Positions 49,210-58,302 of a DNA stretch of 64,000 nt are shown piece by piece. Within the stretch, counting starts at the first letter, position 1. Each line of letters starts with the position of its first letter. The translations under genes and the position numbers were made by a program. The stretch lies in the NCBI RefSeq assembly GCF_013387485.1, contig NZ_JABBXB010000007.1:62001-126000 (forward strand), in the 5' to 3' direction. The notes beneath the pieces were generated by a model. It saw nothing but the letters and a program-made list of their open reading frames with translations, had not been told where the DNA came from and did no database searches. This stretch comes from Stenotrophomonas sp. SAM-B (GTDB lineage Bacteria > Pseudomonadota > Gammaproteobacteria > Xanthomonadales > Xanthomonadaceae).

Positions 49210-50031
49210 TCAACTGCCGTACAACGCCTTGCGCGGGGCGCCGGTGATTTCCGCCGCCAGCTTGGCCGCGGTCGAGGGCGGCAGGTGCTCGCTCAGCTTG
49301 GCGTACAGGCGCCGTCCCTGGACCAGCTGGGCCTCATCGTCGTCGGCCGCGCCCTGCACCATCACCACGAACTCGCCCTTGCGCTGGTTGTCGTCCGCCT
49401 CGACCTGCTGCAGCAGCGAGGCCAGGTCACCGTCCAGCACGGTCTCGAACAGCTTGGTCAGCTCGCGCGCCAGCACCGCCGGCCGCTCGGGCCCGAACGC
49501 AGCGACCATGTCCGCCAGCGATTCGGTGATCCGGTGCGAGGATTCGTAGAACACCAGGGTGCGGGTTTCACCGGCCAGCGCATGCAGGCGCTCGCGACGG
49601 CCGGAGGCCTTGGCCGGCAGGAAGCCTTCGAAGGTGAAGCGGTCGCTCGGCAGACCGGCTACGCTGAGCGCGGCGATCGCCGCGCAGGCGCCGGGAATCG
49701 GGCTGACCTTGATCCCGGCTTCGCGCGCCGCGCGGACCAGGCGATAGCCCGGATCGCTGACCAGCGGCGTGCCGGCATCACTGACCAGCGCCAGCGACTC
49801 GCCGGCCAGCAGGCGCGCCACGATCCGCTGCGACAACGCTTCTTCATTGTGGTCATGCAGCGCCACCAGCGGCTGCTGGATGCCGAAGTGGGCCAGCAGC
49901 TGGCCGGAGCGGCGGGTGTCCTCGGCGCAGATCGCGGCCACCGAACGCAGCACGTCCTGTGCCCGCGGGGTCAGATCGGCGAGGTTGCCGATCGGGGTGG
50001 CAACGACATACAGCGTGGGGACAGCACTCAT
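49210..50031 (-). CDS. rsmI: 16S rRNA (cytidine1402-2'-O)-methyltransferase
   Basis: A 273-residue tetrapyrrole-methylase-fold enzyme that 2'-O-methylates C1402, the same base modified by RsmH. LYVVATPIGNLADLTPRA (7-24), CAEDTRRSGQLL, ALVSDAGTPLVSDPGYRLV and PIPGACAAIAAL are family motifs. The start at 50031 is chosen by the conserved N-terminus. It is divergent from lpoA, as in many gammaproteobacteria. Confidence 0.95.
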   Translation of the reverse strand: MSAVPTLYVVATPIGNLADLTPRAQDVLRSVAAICAEDTRRSGQLLAHFGIQQPLVALHDHNEEALSQRIVARLLAGESLALVSDAGTPLVSDPGYRLVRAAREAGIKVSPIPGACAAIAALSVAGLPSDRFTFEGFLPAKASGRRERLHALAGETRTLVFYESSHRITESLADMVAAFGPERPAVLARELTKLFETVLDGDLASLLQQVEADDNQRKGEFVVMVQGAADDDEAQLVQGRRLYAKLSEHLPPSTAAKLAAEITGAPRKALYGS

Positions 50032-50110
50032 CAGCGGCTCTTCCGTGGTCAAGGGTAGAATCGTACCGTTCCCCGGCCACGGCCGCTGCCCCCATCGAAT
50101 GGACCTGATC

Positions 50111-51832
50111 ATGAACAAGCCCGTCGTACGGATCTCCGCCCTTTCGTTGTCGCTGATGCTGCTTGCCGGCTGCGCCACGACCAGCTTCACCAGTGCGCCG
50201 GAATCACCGGCCCAGAGCCAGGCCCTGGCGCTGATCGAGCAGGGCAAGCCGCGCGATGCGGCGGTCCAGCTGGAAGCGCTGGCCAATACCCTGCGCGGCG
50301 GTGCCCGCAGCGCCGCGCTGGCCGATGCCGCGTTCGCCTGGCACGAAGCCGGCGATGCCGCCCGCGCCCGCACCCTGCTGGCCCAGGTCACCGCGCGCCA
50401 GCTCAGCGGCCCCAGCCTGCAGCGTTACCAGCTGACCACCGCCGAACTGGCCCTGGCCGACAAGCAGCCGGCACAGGCGCTGGCCGCGCTGAAAGAACCG
50501 TCCGAAGCAGTGACGCCCGCGCTGCGTACGCGCTGGCAGCTGGCCCGCGCCAACGCACTGCAGGCCACCGGCGACAACCTCGGTGCCGCACTCGAGCGCG
50601 CCCGTGCCCACGCCGCGCTGACCGGCAAGGCGCGCGCTGACAACCAGCAGGCCATCGCCGGCCTGCTCGGCACGCTGGACGATGCCACCCTCCGCGCCCG
50701 CACGGCGGCCTTGCCGGCCAACGAGCCCCTGTACAACTTCGCCGGCCGTGCGCTGATCGCCCGCGGCCTGCCGCTGCCGCGGCCGTTCGATCGCGAAGGT
50801 GCCTCGCAGTTCGATACCAGCAAGCGCCCGCCGGCGATGAGCGATGGCTACCGGCCGCCGGTGAAGATGGCCGTGCTGCTGCCGCTCAGCGGCCGCCTGG
50901 CCACTGCCGCGCAGCCGGTCCGGGATGGCCTGCTCAGCGGTTACTACGGTGAGACCCGCCGCCGCCCGGACATCCAGTTCATCGATACCGCCGGCACCGC
51001 CGCCGGTGCCGTGGCCGCCTACGACAAGGCGGTGACCGCCGGTGCCGACTTCATCGTCGGCCCGCTCGGCCGCGACGAAGTGGATGCCGTGTTCGGCCGC
51101 CGCGAGCTGCCGGTGCCGGTGCTCGCCCTGAACCGCGGCAAGGACACCCCGCCGGCTGGCAGCGCCGGTTTCTCGCTGGCCCCGGAAGACGACGGCATCA
51201 TCGCCGCCGAGTACCTGCGCGGGCGCGAGCGCAGCAAGGTGCTGGTGATCCACAGCAACGACGACAACGGCCGCCGTGCCGCCGCCGCCTTCCGCGAGCG
51301 CTTTGCGCAGCGCGGTGGCCAGGTGGTGGCCACGATCGGCGTGAGCGACACGGTCGGCGACATCGGTGCGCAGGTGCGTGGCGCCGGCGCCATCGATGGC
51401 GTGCTGCTGGCGGTCAAGGCCCCGCAGGCGCGTGCGCTGACCCCGCAGCTGGCGTTGGCCGGCGCCGGTGGTGCGACCCGCGTGGGTACCTCGCAGCTGA
51501 CCGTCGGTACCGGCAAGCCAGAGGAAGACATGGCGCTGGACGGCATCGTCTATCCGAACGAAGCCTGGAACGTGCGCGGCGTGCCCGGCCTGCCGGCCGC
51601 CTCCACCGCCGGCCAGATCCTGCCCTCGGCGCGCGGTGCGTCCGGCCGCCTGTTCGCGTTCGGCTTCGATGCCTGGAAGATCAGCGCCTACCTGGACAAG
51701 GTCGCGACCGAAGGCGGCCTGGCCGGCGCTACCGGCACCCTGTTCCTGGACAGCAACGGCAACGTGCTGCGGGTGCCGGCGTGGTCGACCTTCAGCGGTG
51801 GCCGGCCGATGCCGATCGCCACCAGCAACTGA
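50111..51832 (+). CDS. lpoA: Outer-membrane lipoprotein activator of penicillin-binding proteins (LpoA/LppC family)
   Basis: A 573-residue lipoprotein. The signal peptide ends in the lipobox LLAG-Cys21. Residues 30-230 are TPR-like helices ([20 protein letters not shown] split over 38-57), and 255-573 a periplasmic-binding-protein fold ([47 protein letters not shown]). In E. coli LpoA stimulates PBP1a from the outer membrane; this protein is about 100 residues shorter. An ATG four codons upstream (50099) is possible. Conserved context: rsmI divergent, yraN after. Confidence 0.85.
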   Translation: MNKPVVRISALSLSLMLLAGCATTSFTSAPESPAQSQALALIEQGKPRDAAVQLEALANTLRGGARSAALADAAFAWHEAGDAARARTLLAQVTARQLSGPSLQRYQLTTAELALADKQPAQALAALKEPSEAVTPALRTRWQLARANALQATGDNLGAALERARAHAALTGKARADNQQAIAGLLGTLDDATLRARTAALPANEPLYNFAGRALIARGLPLPRPFDREGASQFDTSKRPPAMSDGYRPPVKMAVLLPLSGRLATAAQPVRDGLLSGYYGETRRRPDIQFIDTAGTAAGAVAAYDKAVTAGADFIVGPLGRDEVDAVFGRRELPVPVLALNRGKDTPPAGSAGFSLAPEDDGIIAAEYLRGRERSKVLVIHSNDDNGRRAAAAFRERFAQRGGQVVATIGVSDTVGDIGAQVRGAGAIDGVLLAVKAPQARALTPQLALAGAGGATRVGTSQLTVGTGKPEEDMALDGIVYPNEAWNVRGVPGLPAASTAGQILPSARGASGRLFAFGFDAWKISAYLDKVATEGGLAGATGTLFLDSNGNVLRVPAWSTFSGGRPMPIATSN

Positions 51833-51837
51833 AGCAC

Positions 51838-52206
51838 GTGCCGACCGGGCGCGCGGTGCGTGGTGCGGCGGTGGAAGCCGCCGCCCAGGCCCATCTCCGC
51901 GATGCCGGGCTGCGCCCGGTCACCACCAACGCGCGCTATCGCGGCGGTGAGATCGACCTGATCATGCGCGACGGCGACGTCGTCGTGTTCGTCGAAGTGC
52001 GCTACCGCGCCAACGACCGCTTCGGTGGCGGCGCGGCCTCGGTGGATCGGCGCAAGCGACGCAAGCTGGTGCTCGCCGCGCAGCTGTTCCTGCAGTCGCA
52101 TCCCTGGCTCGCCGAGCAGCCCTGCCGTTTCGACGTGGTCGAAGGCAGTGGCGATCCGCCGCAGCTGAACTGGCTGCGCGACGCGTTCCGGCTGGAAGAC
52201 TGCTGA
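51838..52206 (+). CDS. yraN: UPF0102 protein YraN
   Basis: A 122-residue endonuclease-like protein. [25 protein letters not shown], in pieces GGEIDLIM and VVFVEVRYR, gives the E-x-D...E-V-R/K pattern of restriction-type nucleases, followed by [16 protein letters not shown]. Function not settled. The GTG at 51838 is used because it follows the lpoA stop and leaves a normal length; earlier codons lie inside lpoA. Confidence 0.85.
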   Translation: MPTGRAVRGAAVEAAAQAHLRDAGLRPVTTNARYRGGEIDLIMRDGDVVVFVEVRYRANDRFGGGAASVDRRKRRKLVLAAQLFLQSHPWLAEQPCRFDVVEGSGDPPQLNWLRDAFRLEDC

Positions 52207-52742
52207 TGCCCTCCATCTTCACCCACGCCGCCATTCCGCTGGCGCTGTGGTGCGCCGCCGATCGCGGCCGCATCGCCACGCCATTGCTCGCCGCCGGCGT
52301 CGTCGCGGCCATGCTGCCGGATGCGGACGTACTCGCCTTCGCGCTGCACATTCCCTATGCCGACGGCTTCGGCCATCGGGGCGCCAGTCATTCGATGCTG
52401 TTCGCCGCGCTGATGGCATTGCTCGCCGCGCTGCTGCACCGCCGCCTGCGCGCCACGGCGGTGCAGGCGGCCGCGTTCGTCGGTATCTGCGCGCTGTCGC
52501 ACCCGCTGCTGGATGCGCTGACCTCCGGCGGTCTCGGCGTCGCGCTGTGGTGGCCGTGGAGTGGCGAACGTTTCTTCGCCCCGTGGCGACCGATCCGCGT
52601 CTCGCCCTTCGCGCCGCAGTTCTTCAGCGCGCGCGGCATGGCGACCGTCCTTTCCGAACTGCGTTGGGTCTGGCTGCCCCTGACGCTGGCCGTGATCGGC
52701 TGGCGGGCGATCCAACGCGCGCCCCTGGATTCCCGGACCTGA
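52206..52742 (+). CDS. YdjM-like membrane-bound metal-dependent hydrolase (short form)
   Basis: A 178-residue integral membrane protein of the same family as 4855-5931, without the soluble C-terminal domain. MLPDADVLAF (38-47), HRGASHSML and LSHPLLDALTSGG carry the metal-ligand His and Asp residues. About four membrane helices. It starts at the ATG that shares a base with the yraN stop and ends the same way with the next gene, so three genes are coupled. Confidence 0.78.
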   Translation: MPSIFTHAAIPLALWCAADRGRIATPLLAAGVVAAMLPDADVLAFALHIPYADGFGHRGASHSMLFAALMALLAALLHRRLRATAVQAAAFVGICALSHPLLDALTSGGLGVALWWPWSGERFFAPWRPIRVSPFAPQFFSARGMATVLSELRWVWLPLTLAVIGWRAIQRAPLDSRT

Positions 52743-54130
52743 TGATGACCCCTGCCCTGCCCGCCGCGTTCGCTGCCACCCTGCACGCCCTGCTGGGCGA
52801 GGACGACTGGCGCACCGATGACCGCGCACTCGAGGCACATGCGCAGGACAACTCCTGGCGGCATACGCGTCCTGCCGGCGTGGCGTTTCCGCGCGATCGC
52901 GAGCAGGTAGTCGCCCTGGTCCGCGCCTGCCGCGAGCACCGCATCGCGCTGGTCGCGCGTGGCGCGGGCACCGGCACCACCGGCGCCGCAGTGCCGATCG
53001 AAGGCAGCATCGTGCTCTCGTTCGCGCGCATGAACCGCATCCTCGCCATCCAGCCCGGCGACCGCTGCGCGATCGTCGAACCCGGCGTGCTCAACGGCGA
53101 CCTGCAGCAGGCGCTGATGCCGCACGGCCTGTTCTGGCCACCGGATCCCTCCAGTGCGGAGATCTGCACCATCGGTGGCAACCTCGCCTGCAATGCGGGG
53201 GGACCGCGCGCGGTGAAGTACGGCACCAGCCGCGACAACGTGCTCGGCCTGGTCGCCGTCACCGGCGCCGGCGAACTGATCACCTGCGGCGGCCCGTACA
53301 CGAAGGACGCCACCGGTTACGACCTGACCCACCTGCTGGTCGGCAGCGAAGGCACGCTGGCGTTGATCGTGGAAGCCACCTTGAAGCTGACCCCGCTGCC
53401 GGTGACGCAGGCCGGTCTGCGCGTGCTCTACCGCGATGCGGATGCCGCCGCGCAGGCGGTGTCTCGCCTGATGGCGCAGCCGGTGGTGCCCACCCGCCTG
53501 GAATTCATGGATGCGCGCAGCCTTGAGCTGCTGCGACGCAATGGGGCCGAGGTGCCCGAGGCCGGCGCGATGCTGCTGGTGGAGGCCGACGGCGACCACG
53601 ATACCTTGCCCTACCTGCTGCAGGCCCTGGCCGCGGCCGCCGAAGGTGACGGTCTGATCGCGCTGGACGTGGCGATGGAAGGCAGCGCGCGCGAAACCCT
53701 GTGGGCCGCGCGCAAGGCCCTGTCACCGGCGCTGCGCAGCATCGCCCCGGGCAAGATCAACGAAGACGTGGTGGTGCCGGTCTCGCGCATTCCCGCGCTG
53801 GTCGCCGGGGTGCAGGCGCTGTCGGCGGAGTTTGATCTGCCGATCGTCACCTTCGGCCATGCCGGCAACGGCAACCTGCACGTCAACATTCTCTACCACC
53901 CGGACGATGCCGGTGAAAACGCACGCGCACATGCGGCGCTGCCGCGCGTGTTCGCGTTGACCCTCGCGCTGGGCGGCACGCTCTCCGGCGAACACGGCAT
54001 CGGCCTGGCCAAACGCGATTTCATGGCGCAGGCGTTCACCCCGGCCACGCTGGCGGCGATGCGCGCGATCAAGGCCGCGCTGGATCCTGAGGGGATTCTC
54101 AACCCCGGGAAAGTGCTGCCGCCGGTGTAA
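52742..54130 (+). CDS. FAD-linked oxidase, GlcD / D-lactate dehydrogenase-like
   Basis: A 462-residue flavoprotein. VALVARGAGTGTTGAAVP is the PCMH-type FAD-binding loop, and ICTIGGNLACNAGGPRAVKYGTSRDNV (in pieces IGGNLACNAGG and YGTSRDNVLGL) continues it. The C-terminal domain has FGHAGNGNLHVNI and SGEHGIGLAKRDFM, the metal and substrate motifs of 2-hydroxyacid oxidases. It probably oxidises D-lactate, glycolate or D-2-hydroxyglutarate; the exact substrate cannot be told. It ends 6 bases from the convergent thiL. Confidence 0.88.
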   Translation: MMTPALPAAFAATLHALLGEDDWRTDDRALEAHAQDNSWRHTRPAGVAFPRDREQVVALVRACREHRIALVARGAGTGTTGAAVPIEGSIVLSFARMNRILAIQPGDRCAIVEPGVLNGDLQQALMPHGLFWPPDPSSAEICTIGGNLACNAGGPRAVKYGTSRDNVLGLVAVTGAGELITCGGPYTKDATGYDLTHLLVGSEGTLALIVEATLKLTPLPVTQAGLRVLYRDADAAAQAVSRLMAQPVVPTRLEFMDARSLELLRRNGAEVPEAGAMLLVEADGDHDTLPYLLQALAAAAEGDGLIALDVAMEGSARETLWAARKALSPALRSIAPGKINEDVVVPVSRIPALVAGVQALSAEFDLPIVTFGHAGNGNLHVNILYHPDDAGENARAHAALPRVFALTLALGGTLSGEHGIGLAKRDFMAQAFTPATLAAMRAIKAALDPEGILNPGKVLPPV

Positions 54131-54136
54131 GCCGTT

Positions 54137-55111
54137 CTAACGGCGTGCGGCGAAATGCTCGTAGCCACCATCGGTGGCGTCCGCATCGGCGCAGTGCACG
54201 CCCTGCCCTTCCACGATCCGCCCGATGCGGGTCAGCGGCAGGCCCAACGACGCCGACAAGGCCTCGATTCCCGCGCGCTGCGACGGCGCGACGGTGAAGC
54301 ACAGTTCGTAATCATCGCCACCGCGCAGCGCACAGTCGCGGGCGCCATCGCGCCCCAGCAGCGCGCGCAGCGCCGGTGAGATCGGCAATGCATCGGCATC
54401 GACCTCGGCGCGCACCTCGCTGTGTGCGGCGATGTGGCCCAGATCGGCGAGCAGGCCATCGGAGATGTCCACGGCCGCATGCGCGTACGCACGCAGGCGC
54501 AGGCCAAGCGTCACCCGCGGGGTCGGACGCAGCAGGCGCTGGCGCAAGGTTTCGTCATCGCCGAGCAGCGTGGCGACCGCCACCTTCAACCGGTTCTGCT
54601 GCCACAGGCGCAGAGCGCCGGCCGCATCGCCCAGGCTGCCGCTGACCCAGATGTCGTCCCCCACCTGCGCGCGATCACGGCGCAGGGCCTGGCCGGGCGC
54701 GACCTGGCCCATCGCGGTAACCGACAGCGACAACGGCCCCCGCGTGGTGTCGCCCCCGATCAGCACGATGTCGTGTTCGTCGGCCAGGGCGAAGAAGCCA
54801 TCGGCGAACGCCTCGATCCAGTCCGCGTCGGCGTCCGGCAGGGACAGCGCCAACGTGCACCACGCCGGGCGGGCGCCCATCGCGGCGAGATCGGACAGGT
54901 TCACCGCCAGGGTTTTCCAGCCGACGTCGTAGGCCTGGGTTTCCGCCGGGAAATGCACGCCGCTGTTGAGCGTATCGACGGTGACCACCAGTTGCTCACC
55001 CGCACGCGGCTGCAGCAGCGCCGCGTCATCGCCGATGCCGAGCACGACATCGGCCCGCGCGGTGGTGCGCGCACGGATGCGGTCGATCAGAGCAAATTCG
55101 GCAAGCGACAT
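54137..55111 (-). CDS. thiL: Thiamine-monophosphate kinase
   Basis: A 324-residue kinase that converts thiamine phosphate to thiamine diphosphate. LGIGDDAALLQP near residues 24-35 is the ATP/Mg-binding motif, VTVDTLNSGVHF and NLSDLAAMGARP are PurM-type signatures, and DISDGLLADLGH the C-terminal Asp motif. It follows nusB by 8 bases, a common bacterial order, and ends the riboflavin operon. Confidence 0.96.
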   Translation of the reverse strand: MSLAEFALIDRIRARTTARADVVLGIGDDAALLQPRAGEQLVVTVDTLNSGVHFPAETQAYDVGWKTLAVNLSDLAAMGARPAWCTLALSLPDADADWIEAFADGFFALADEHDIVLIGGDTTRGPLSLSVTAMGQVAPGQALRRDRAQVGDDIWVSGSLGDAAGALRLWQQNRLKVAVATLLGDDETLRQRLLRPTPRVTLGLRLRAYAHAAVDISDGLLADLGHIAAHSEVRAEVDADALPISPALRALLGRDGARDCALRGGDDYELCFTVAPSQRAGIEALSASLGLPLTRIGRIVEGQGVHCADADATDGGYEHFAARR

Positions 55112-55119
55112 GCGGCGGA

Positions 55120-55599
55120 TCAGTGACCCGATTCGACCTTGCGCCACTCGACGGAGGCGCGGTCCAGCACACCATTGACGTAGGTGTGGCCATGCTCGGA
55201 ACCAAAACGCTTGGCCGATTCGATCGCTTCATTGATCACGACGCGGTACGGCACGTCCAGGCGGAAGCGCATTTCATAGGCGGCCACGCGCAGCGCGGCG
55301 CGCTCGATCGCATCCACTTCTTCGATGCCGCGGTCCAGGTACGGATCCAGCGCCGCGTCGAGATCCTTGCGGTTGTCGAGCACGCCGTGGACCAGCGCTT
55401 CGAAGTAGGCCAGATCGGCAACTTCGCGGGCCTGCTCGTGGGCGAACTGGGCGATCACGCTCTGCGCGTTGCCGCCCGAGATCTGCCACGCATAGATCGC
55501 CTGCAGCGCACGACGACGGGCGCGCGAACGCAGCACGGGGTCGACGCCATCGCGGCGGACGGGCTTTCCAGCAGGCTTGCCCTGGTTTGACTTGTTCAT
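55120..55599 (-). CDS. nusB: Transcription antitermination factor NusB
   Basis: A 159-residue helical protein that binds boxA RNA with NusE/S10 and supports rRNA transcription. [20 protein letters not shown] near residues 23-42, then [16 protein letters not shown], and [19 protein letters not shown] match the family. The N-terminus has a short basic extension. It overlaps ribH by ATGA, the conserved ribH-nusB arrangement. Confidence 0.96.
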   Translation of the reverse strand: MNKSNQGKPAGKPVRRDGVDPVLRSRARRRALQAIYAWQISGGNAQSVIAQFAHEQAREVADLAYFEALVHGVLDNRKDLDAALDPYLDRGIEEVDAIERAALRVAAYEMRFRLDVPYRVVINEAIESAKRFGSEHGHTYVNGVLDRASVEWRKVESGH

Positions 55600-56063
55600 G
55601 GCAGCTGCTCCAGAAGATTGACCATTTCCAACGCCGTCAGTGCGGCTTCCTCACCCTTGTTGCCGTGGCTGCCGCCGGCGCGGGCTTCGGCATCCTCGAC
55701 CCGCTCCACCGCCAGCACGCCATTGAGCACCGGCACGCCGAAGTCCAGCTGCACGCGCATGAGGCCCTCGGCGCAGCGGTCGGCCACGTGTTCGTAATGG
55801 CGCGTATCGCCCCGGATCACGCAGCCCAGGGTGATGATCGCGGCATGCTGATGGGCCGCCGCCAGACGCGCGGCGACCAGCGGCAGTTCCCATGCGCCGG
55901 GCACGCGGATCACGTCGATGGCGGACTCGTCGATCCCGTTGCCGGCCAGGCTCTGCCGCGCGCCGGCCACCAGCACGTCGGTGATGCGGGCATTCCAGCG
56001 GCTGGCGAGGATGGCGAAACGGGCCGTTCCGGGGGTGCGAAGGTCGCCTTCGTAGTGACTCAT
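55596..56063 (-). CDS. ribH: 6,7-dimethyl-8-ribityllumazine synthase
   Basis: A 155-residue lumazine synthase that condenses the RibBA and RibD products to lumazine, substrate of Rib[16 protein letters not shown] is the N-terminal strand, [12 protein letters not shown] the phosphate-binding loop, [15 protein letters not shown] carries the catalytic His, and [17 protein letters not shown] the C-terminal site. The start at 56063 gives the family N-terminus. Confidence 0.97.
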   Translation of the reverse strand: MSHYEGDLRTPGTARFAILASRWNARITDVLVAGARQSLAGNGIDESAIDVIRVPGAWELPLVAARLAAAHQHAAIITLGCVIRGDTRHYEHVADRCAEGLMRVQLDFGVPVLNGVLAVERVEDAEARAGGSHGNKGEEAALTALEMVNLLEQLP

Positions 56064-56096
56064 GTTCGGCGGGGGATCCAAAAGGTTGATTAGTTT

Positions 56097-56192
56097 AACG
56101 CGCGCGGGCCGCCTACGCGGGCCGCGCGTTCTCAATGCAGCCTGGGAACGCCCCGTGGGGCCGGGCGAATCCCGGCGCCGCGGGGCGGTTCC
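56097..56192 (-). other. Two hairpins between ribBA and ribH
   Basis: AACGCGCG/CGCGCGTT (about 56097-56131) and a long stem GGAACGCCCCG/CGGGGCGGTTCC (56145-56192) with an inner CCGGG/CCCGG stem. Neither has a T-run. They may reduce read-through or protect mRNA ends inside the operon. Confidence 0.4.
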
Positions 56193-56194
56193 GA

Positions 56195-57292
56195 TCAGGG
56201 CGTAACCGTCTCGACCACTTCGAGGCCATAGCCGGCCAGGCCGATCTGGCGGCGCGGCGTGCCCAGCACGCGCAGCTTGCCCAGGCCCAGGTCGGACAGG
56301 ATCTGCGCCCCCGCGCCGTTGCGGCGCCACTGGCTCACGTCCTTGTCCTTGCCGGGGGTGACCGGCGCCGGCTGCTGGCGCAGGCGGGCCAGCAGGCTGT
56401 TGGTATCGCGCGGCGCGGACAGCACCACCATCACGCCGCGCTCGGCGGCGGCAATGGCGCGCAGGGCGTCGGTGGACGCCACGCCGAAATCGTCACGGCG
56501 CCAGTGCAGCAGGTCGGCCAGCGGGTTTTCAACCTGCACGCGGACCAGGGTCGGCTCGCTGTCCGGCGTGCCGCGGACCAGGGCGAAGTGCAGGTCGTGG
56601 GCGATCCGGTCGCGGTAGGTGACCAGCGTGAACGGCCCGAACTCGGTCTCGATCTCACGCTCGTCGACGCGCTCGACGGTCTTCTCGGTGGCCAGGCGGT
56701 AGGCGATCAGGTCGGCGATCGAGCCCATCTTCAGGCCGTGCTCGCGGGCGAACACCTCCAGCTCCGGGCGGCGCGCCATGCTGCCATCCGGGTTCAGGAT
56801 CTCCACCAGCACACCGGCCGGCTCCAGGCCTGCCAGCAGGGCCAGATCGACGCCGGCCTCGGTATGCCCGGCGCGGGTCAGCACGCCGCCCGGCTGGGCG
56901 ATCAGCGGGAAGATGTGGCCCGGCTGGTGCAGGTCGGCCGGCTTGGCGTCCGGCTTCACCGCGGTGCGGATGGTGTGCGCACGGTCGTAGGCCGAGATGC
57001 CGGTGGTGACCCCTTCGGCGGCCTCGATGCTGACCGTGAAGTTGGTCTGGAACTGCGCGGTATTGGCCTGGACCATCGGGGCCAGGCCCAGGTCGGCGGC
57101 GCGCTCGCGGGTCAGCGGCAGGCACACCAGGCCCCGGCCATGGGTGACCATGAAGTTGATGTCCGAGGGCTTGACCAACTCGGCGGCCATGATCACGTCG
57201 CCTTCGTTCTCGCGGTCTTCGTCATCGACGATGACGACCATGCGGCCGAGGCGGATGTCCTCGAGGATCTCGGGGATGGGGGCGAAATTCAT
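56195..57292 (-). CDS. ribBA: 3,4-dihydroxy-2-butanone-4-phosphate synthase with degenerate GTP cyclohydrolase II domain (RibBX type)
   Basis: A 365-residue two-domain protein. Residues 1-205 are RibB with [10 protein letters not shown] (23-32), [11 protein letters not shown] and [13 protein letters not shown] intact, so it should make dihydroxybutanone phosphate. The C-terminal domain keeps the RibA fold ([30 protein letters not shown]) but where active RibA has three zinc cysteines it reads [19 protein letters not shown], with none. It is therefore unlikely to act on GTP, and a separate ribA is expected elsewhere. ATGA overlap with ribE. Confidence 0.95.
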   Translation of the reverse strand: MNFAPIPEILEDIRLGRMVVIVDDEDRENEGDVIMAAELVKPSDINFMVTHGRGLVCLPLTRERAADLGLAPMVQANTAQFQTNFTVSIEAAEGVTTGISAYDRAHTIRTAVKPDAKPADLHQPGHIFPLIAQPGGVLTRAGHTEAGVDLALLAGLEPAGVLVEILNPDGSMARRPELEVFAREHGLKMGSIADLIAYRLATEKTVERVDEREIETEFGPFTLVTYRDRIAHDLHFALVRGTPDSEPTLVRVQVENPLADLLHWRRDDFGVASTDALRAIAAAERGVMVVLSAPRDTNSLLARLRQQPAPVTPGKDKDVSQWRRNGAGAQILSDLGLGKLRVLGTPRRQIGLAGYGLEVVETVTP

Positions 57293-57891
57293 GCGCGTGC
57301 TCCTGCACCCAACAAACGTTCGACGTAACGGGCGACCAGATCGATCTCGAGATTGACTGCACTGCCGACGGCCGTCGCGGCGAAGGCGGTGTTGGCCACG
57401 GTGTGCGGGATCAGCGCGACCTCGAAGCCCTGCTCGTCCACCTCGTTGACGGTCAGGCTGACCCCGTCCACGCAGATCGAGCCCTTCTTGGCGATGTAGC
57501 GCAGCAGCGCGGCCGGCGCAGCAAAGCGCCAGCGCTGGGCACGCGCATCGTCATGCACCGACAGTACCTGGCCGAGGCCATCGACATGGCCGCTGACCAG
57601 ATGACCGCCGAGGCGATCGGTCGGGCGCATCGCGCGTTCGAGATTGATGACGGCGCCGACGGCCAGCTGGCCCAGCGTGGTCAGGCCCAGCGTCTCGGTC
57701 GAGGCGTCGGCCTGGAAGCGGGTGGCGTCGTGCGCGATGACGGTGAGGCAGACCCCGTTGATGGCGATGCTCTCGCCCATCTGCACGTTCTCGAACGGCA
57801 GGGTGCCTACGTCAAAGGTGAAGCGGACATCGCCGCCAAGGGTGTCGCGTGCGGCCAGACGGCCGACGCCTTCGATGATTCCAGTAAACAA
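57289..57891 (-). CDS. ribE: Riboflavin synthase, alpha subunit
   Basis: A 200-residue enzyme with two lumazine-binding barrels that turns two lumazines into riboflavin. FTGIIEGVGRL is the universal N-terminus; SIAINGVCLTV and GSICVDGVSLTVNEV are the matching signatures of the two halves, and GGHLVSGHVDG the active site. The start must be TTG at 57891, because FTGI directly follows and no ATG or GTG is nearby; GGAG lies 8 bases upstream. First gene after the FMN riboswitch. Confidence 0.95.
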   Translation of the reverse strand: MFTGIIEGVGRLAARDTLGGDVRFTFDVGTLPFENVQMGESIAINGVCLTVIAHDATRFQADASTETLGLTTLGQLAVGAVINLERAMRPTDRLGGHLVSGHVDGLGQVLSVHDDARAQRWRFAAPAALLRYIAKKGSICVDGVSLTVNEVDEQGFEVALIPHTVANTAFAATAVGSAVNLEIDLVARYVERLLGAGARA

Positions 57892-57971
57892 GTAACGTTC
57901 TCCGCGGAAAGTGAGCGAAAAACGCCGCAAGGCATATAGGTGCACGCCGAGCGCAAGGCCCGGCCGCACCG

Positions 57972-58106
57972 TCTTCTTTCATCCGGACTATACCGTCGGC
58001 TCCGGCATCGGACCGGATCTGCTGACCTTCCCGGGGAACGGGAAGCGCTCGCGGGCTCGTGCTTGCGCACCTACCGCCGGTGGGGAATCGCACCCCGCCC
58101 TGAAGA
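57972..58106 (-). promoter_or_regulatory. FMN riboswitch (RFN element)
   Basis: Read on the minus strand: CTTCAGGGCGGGGTGCGATT opens the element, then CCCCACCGGCGGTA, GAGCCCGCGAGCGC, GGTCAGCAGATCCGGT, and CCGACGGTATAGTCCGGATG with GAAAGAAGA at the end. All conserved RFN boxes are present. It lies 81 bases upstream of ribE and should shut down ribE-ribBA-ribH when FMN is high. No strong terminator is seen before ribE, so control of translation of the TTG start is likely. Confidence 0.97.
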
Positions 58107-58164
58107 CGTTTGTGTACCGGCGAACCGGCCCGGCTAGTGTAACAGGGCACCCTGACTGGGGGCT

Positions 58165-58302
58165 TTAAGTTAAATAAGTGTTAAGCTCACCGACTGCGCG
58201 CTGCACCCTTGGAGAGAGGGGTGCCTGCGTCGGTTACTGATCGGGCCGCGGCGTCCGCGCCGCGCCATGATCGAACGGGTCCCGCAAGGGACCCGTTTTT
58301 TA
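58165..58302 (+). ncRNA. Candidate plus-strand small RNA between riboswitch and ribD
   Basis: An AT-rich island (58161-58187, with TTAAAT at 58170-58175) is followed by three stems: ACCGAC/GTCGGT enclosing TGCACCC/GGGGTGC (58189-58234), GCGGCG/CGCCGC (about 58248-58263) and a strong plus-strand terminator. The two neighbouring elements are read on the other strand, so this terminator needs a plus-strand transcript. Confidence 0.4.
58274..58301 (+). terminator. Strong plus-strand rho-independent terminator
   Basis: Stem AACGGGTCCC/GGGACCCGTT with a GCAA loop followed by six T. The minus-strand side has no T-run, so it is built for plus-strand transcription. It overlaps the last base of ribD. 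Confidence 0.85.
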
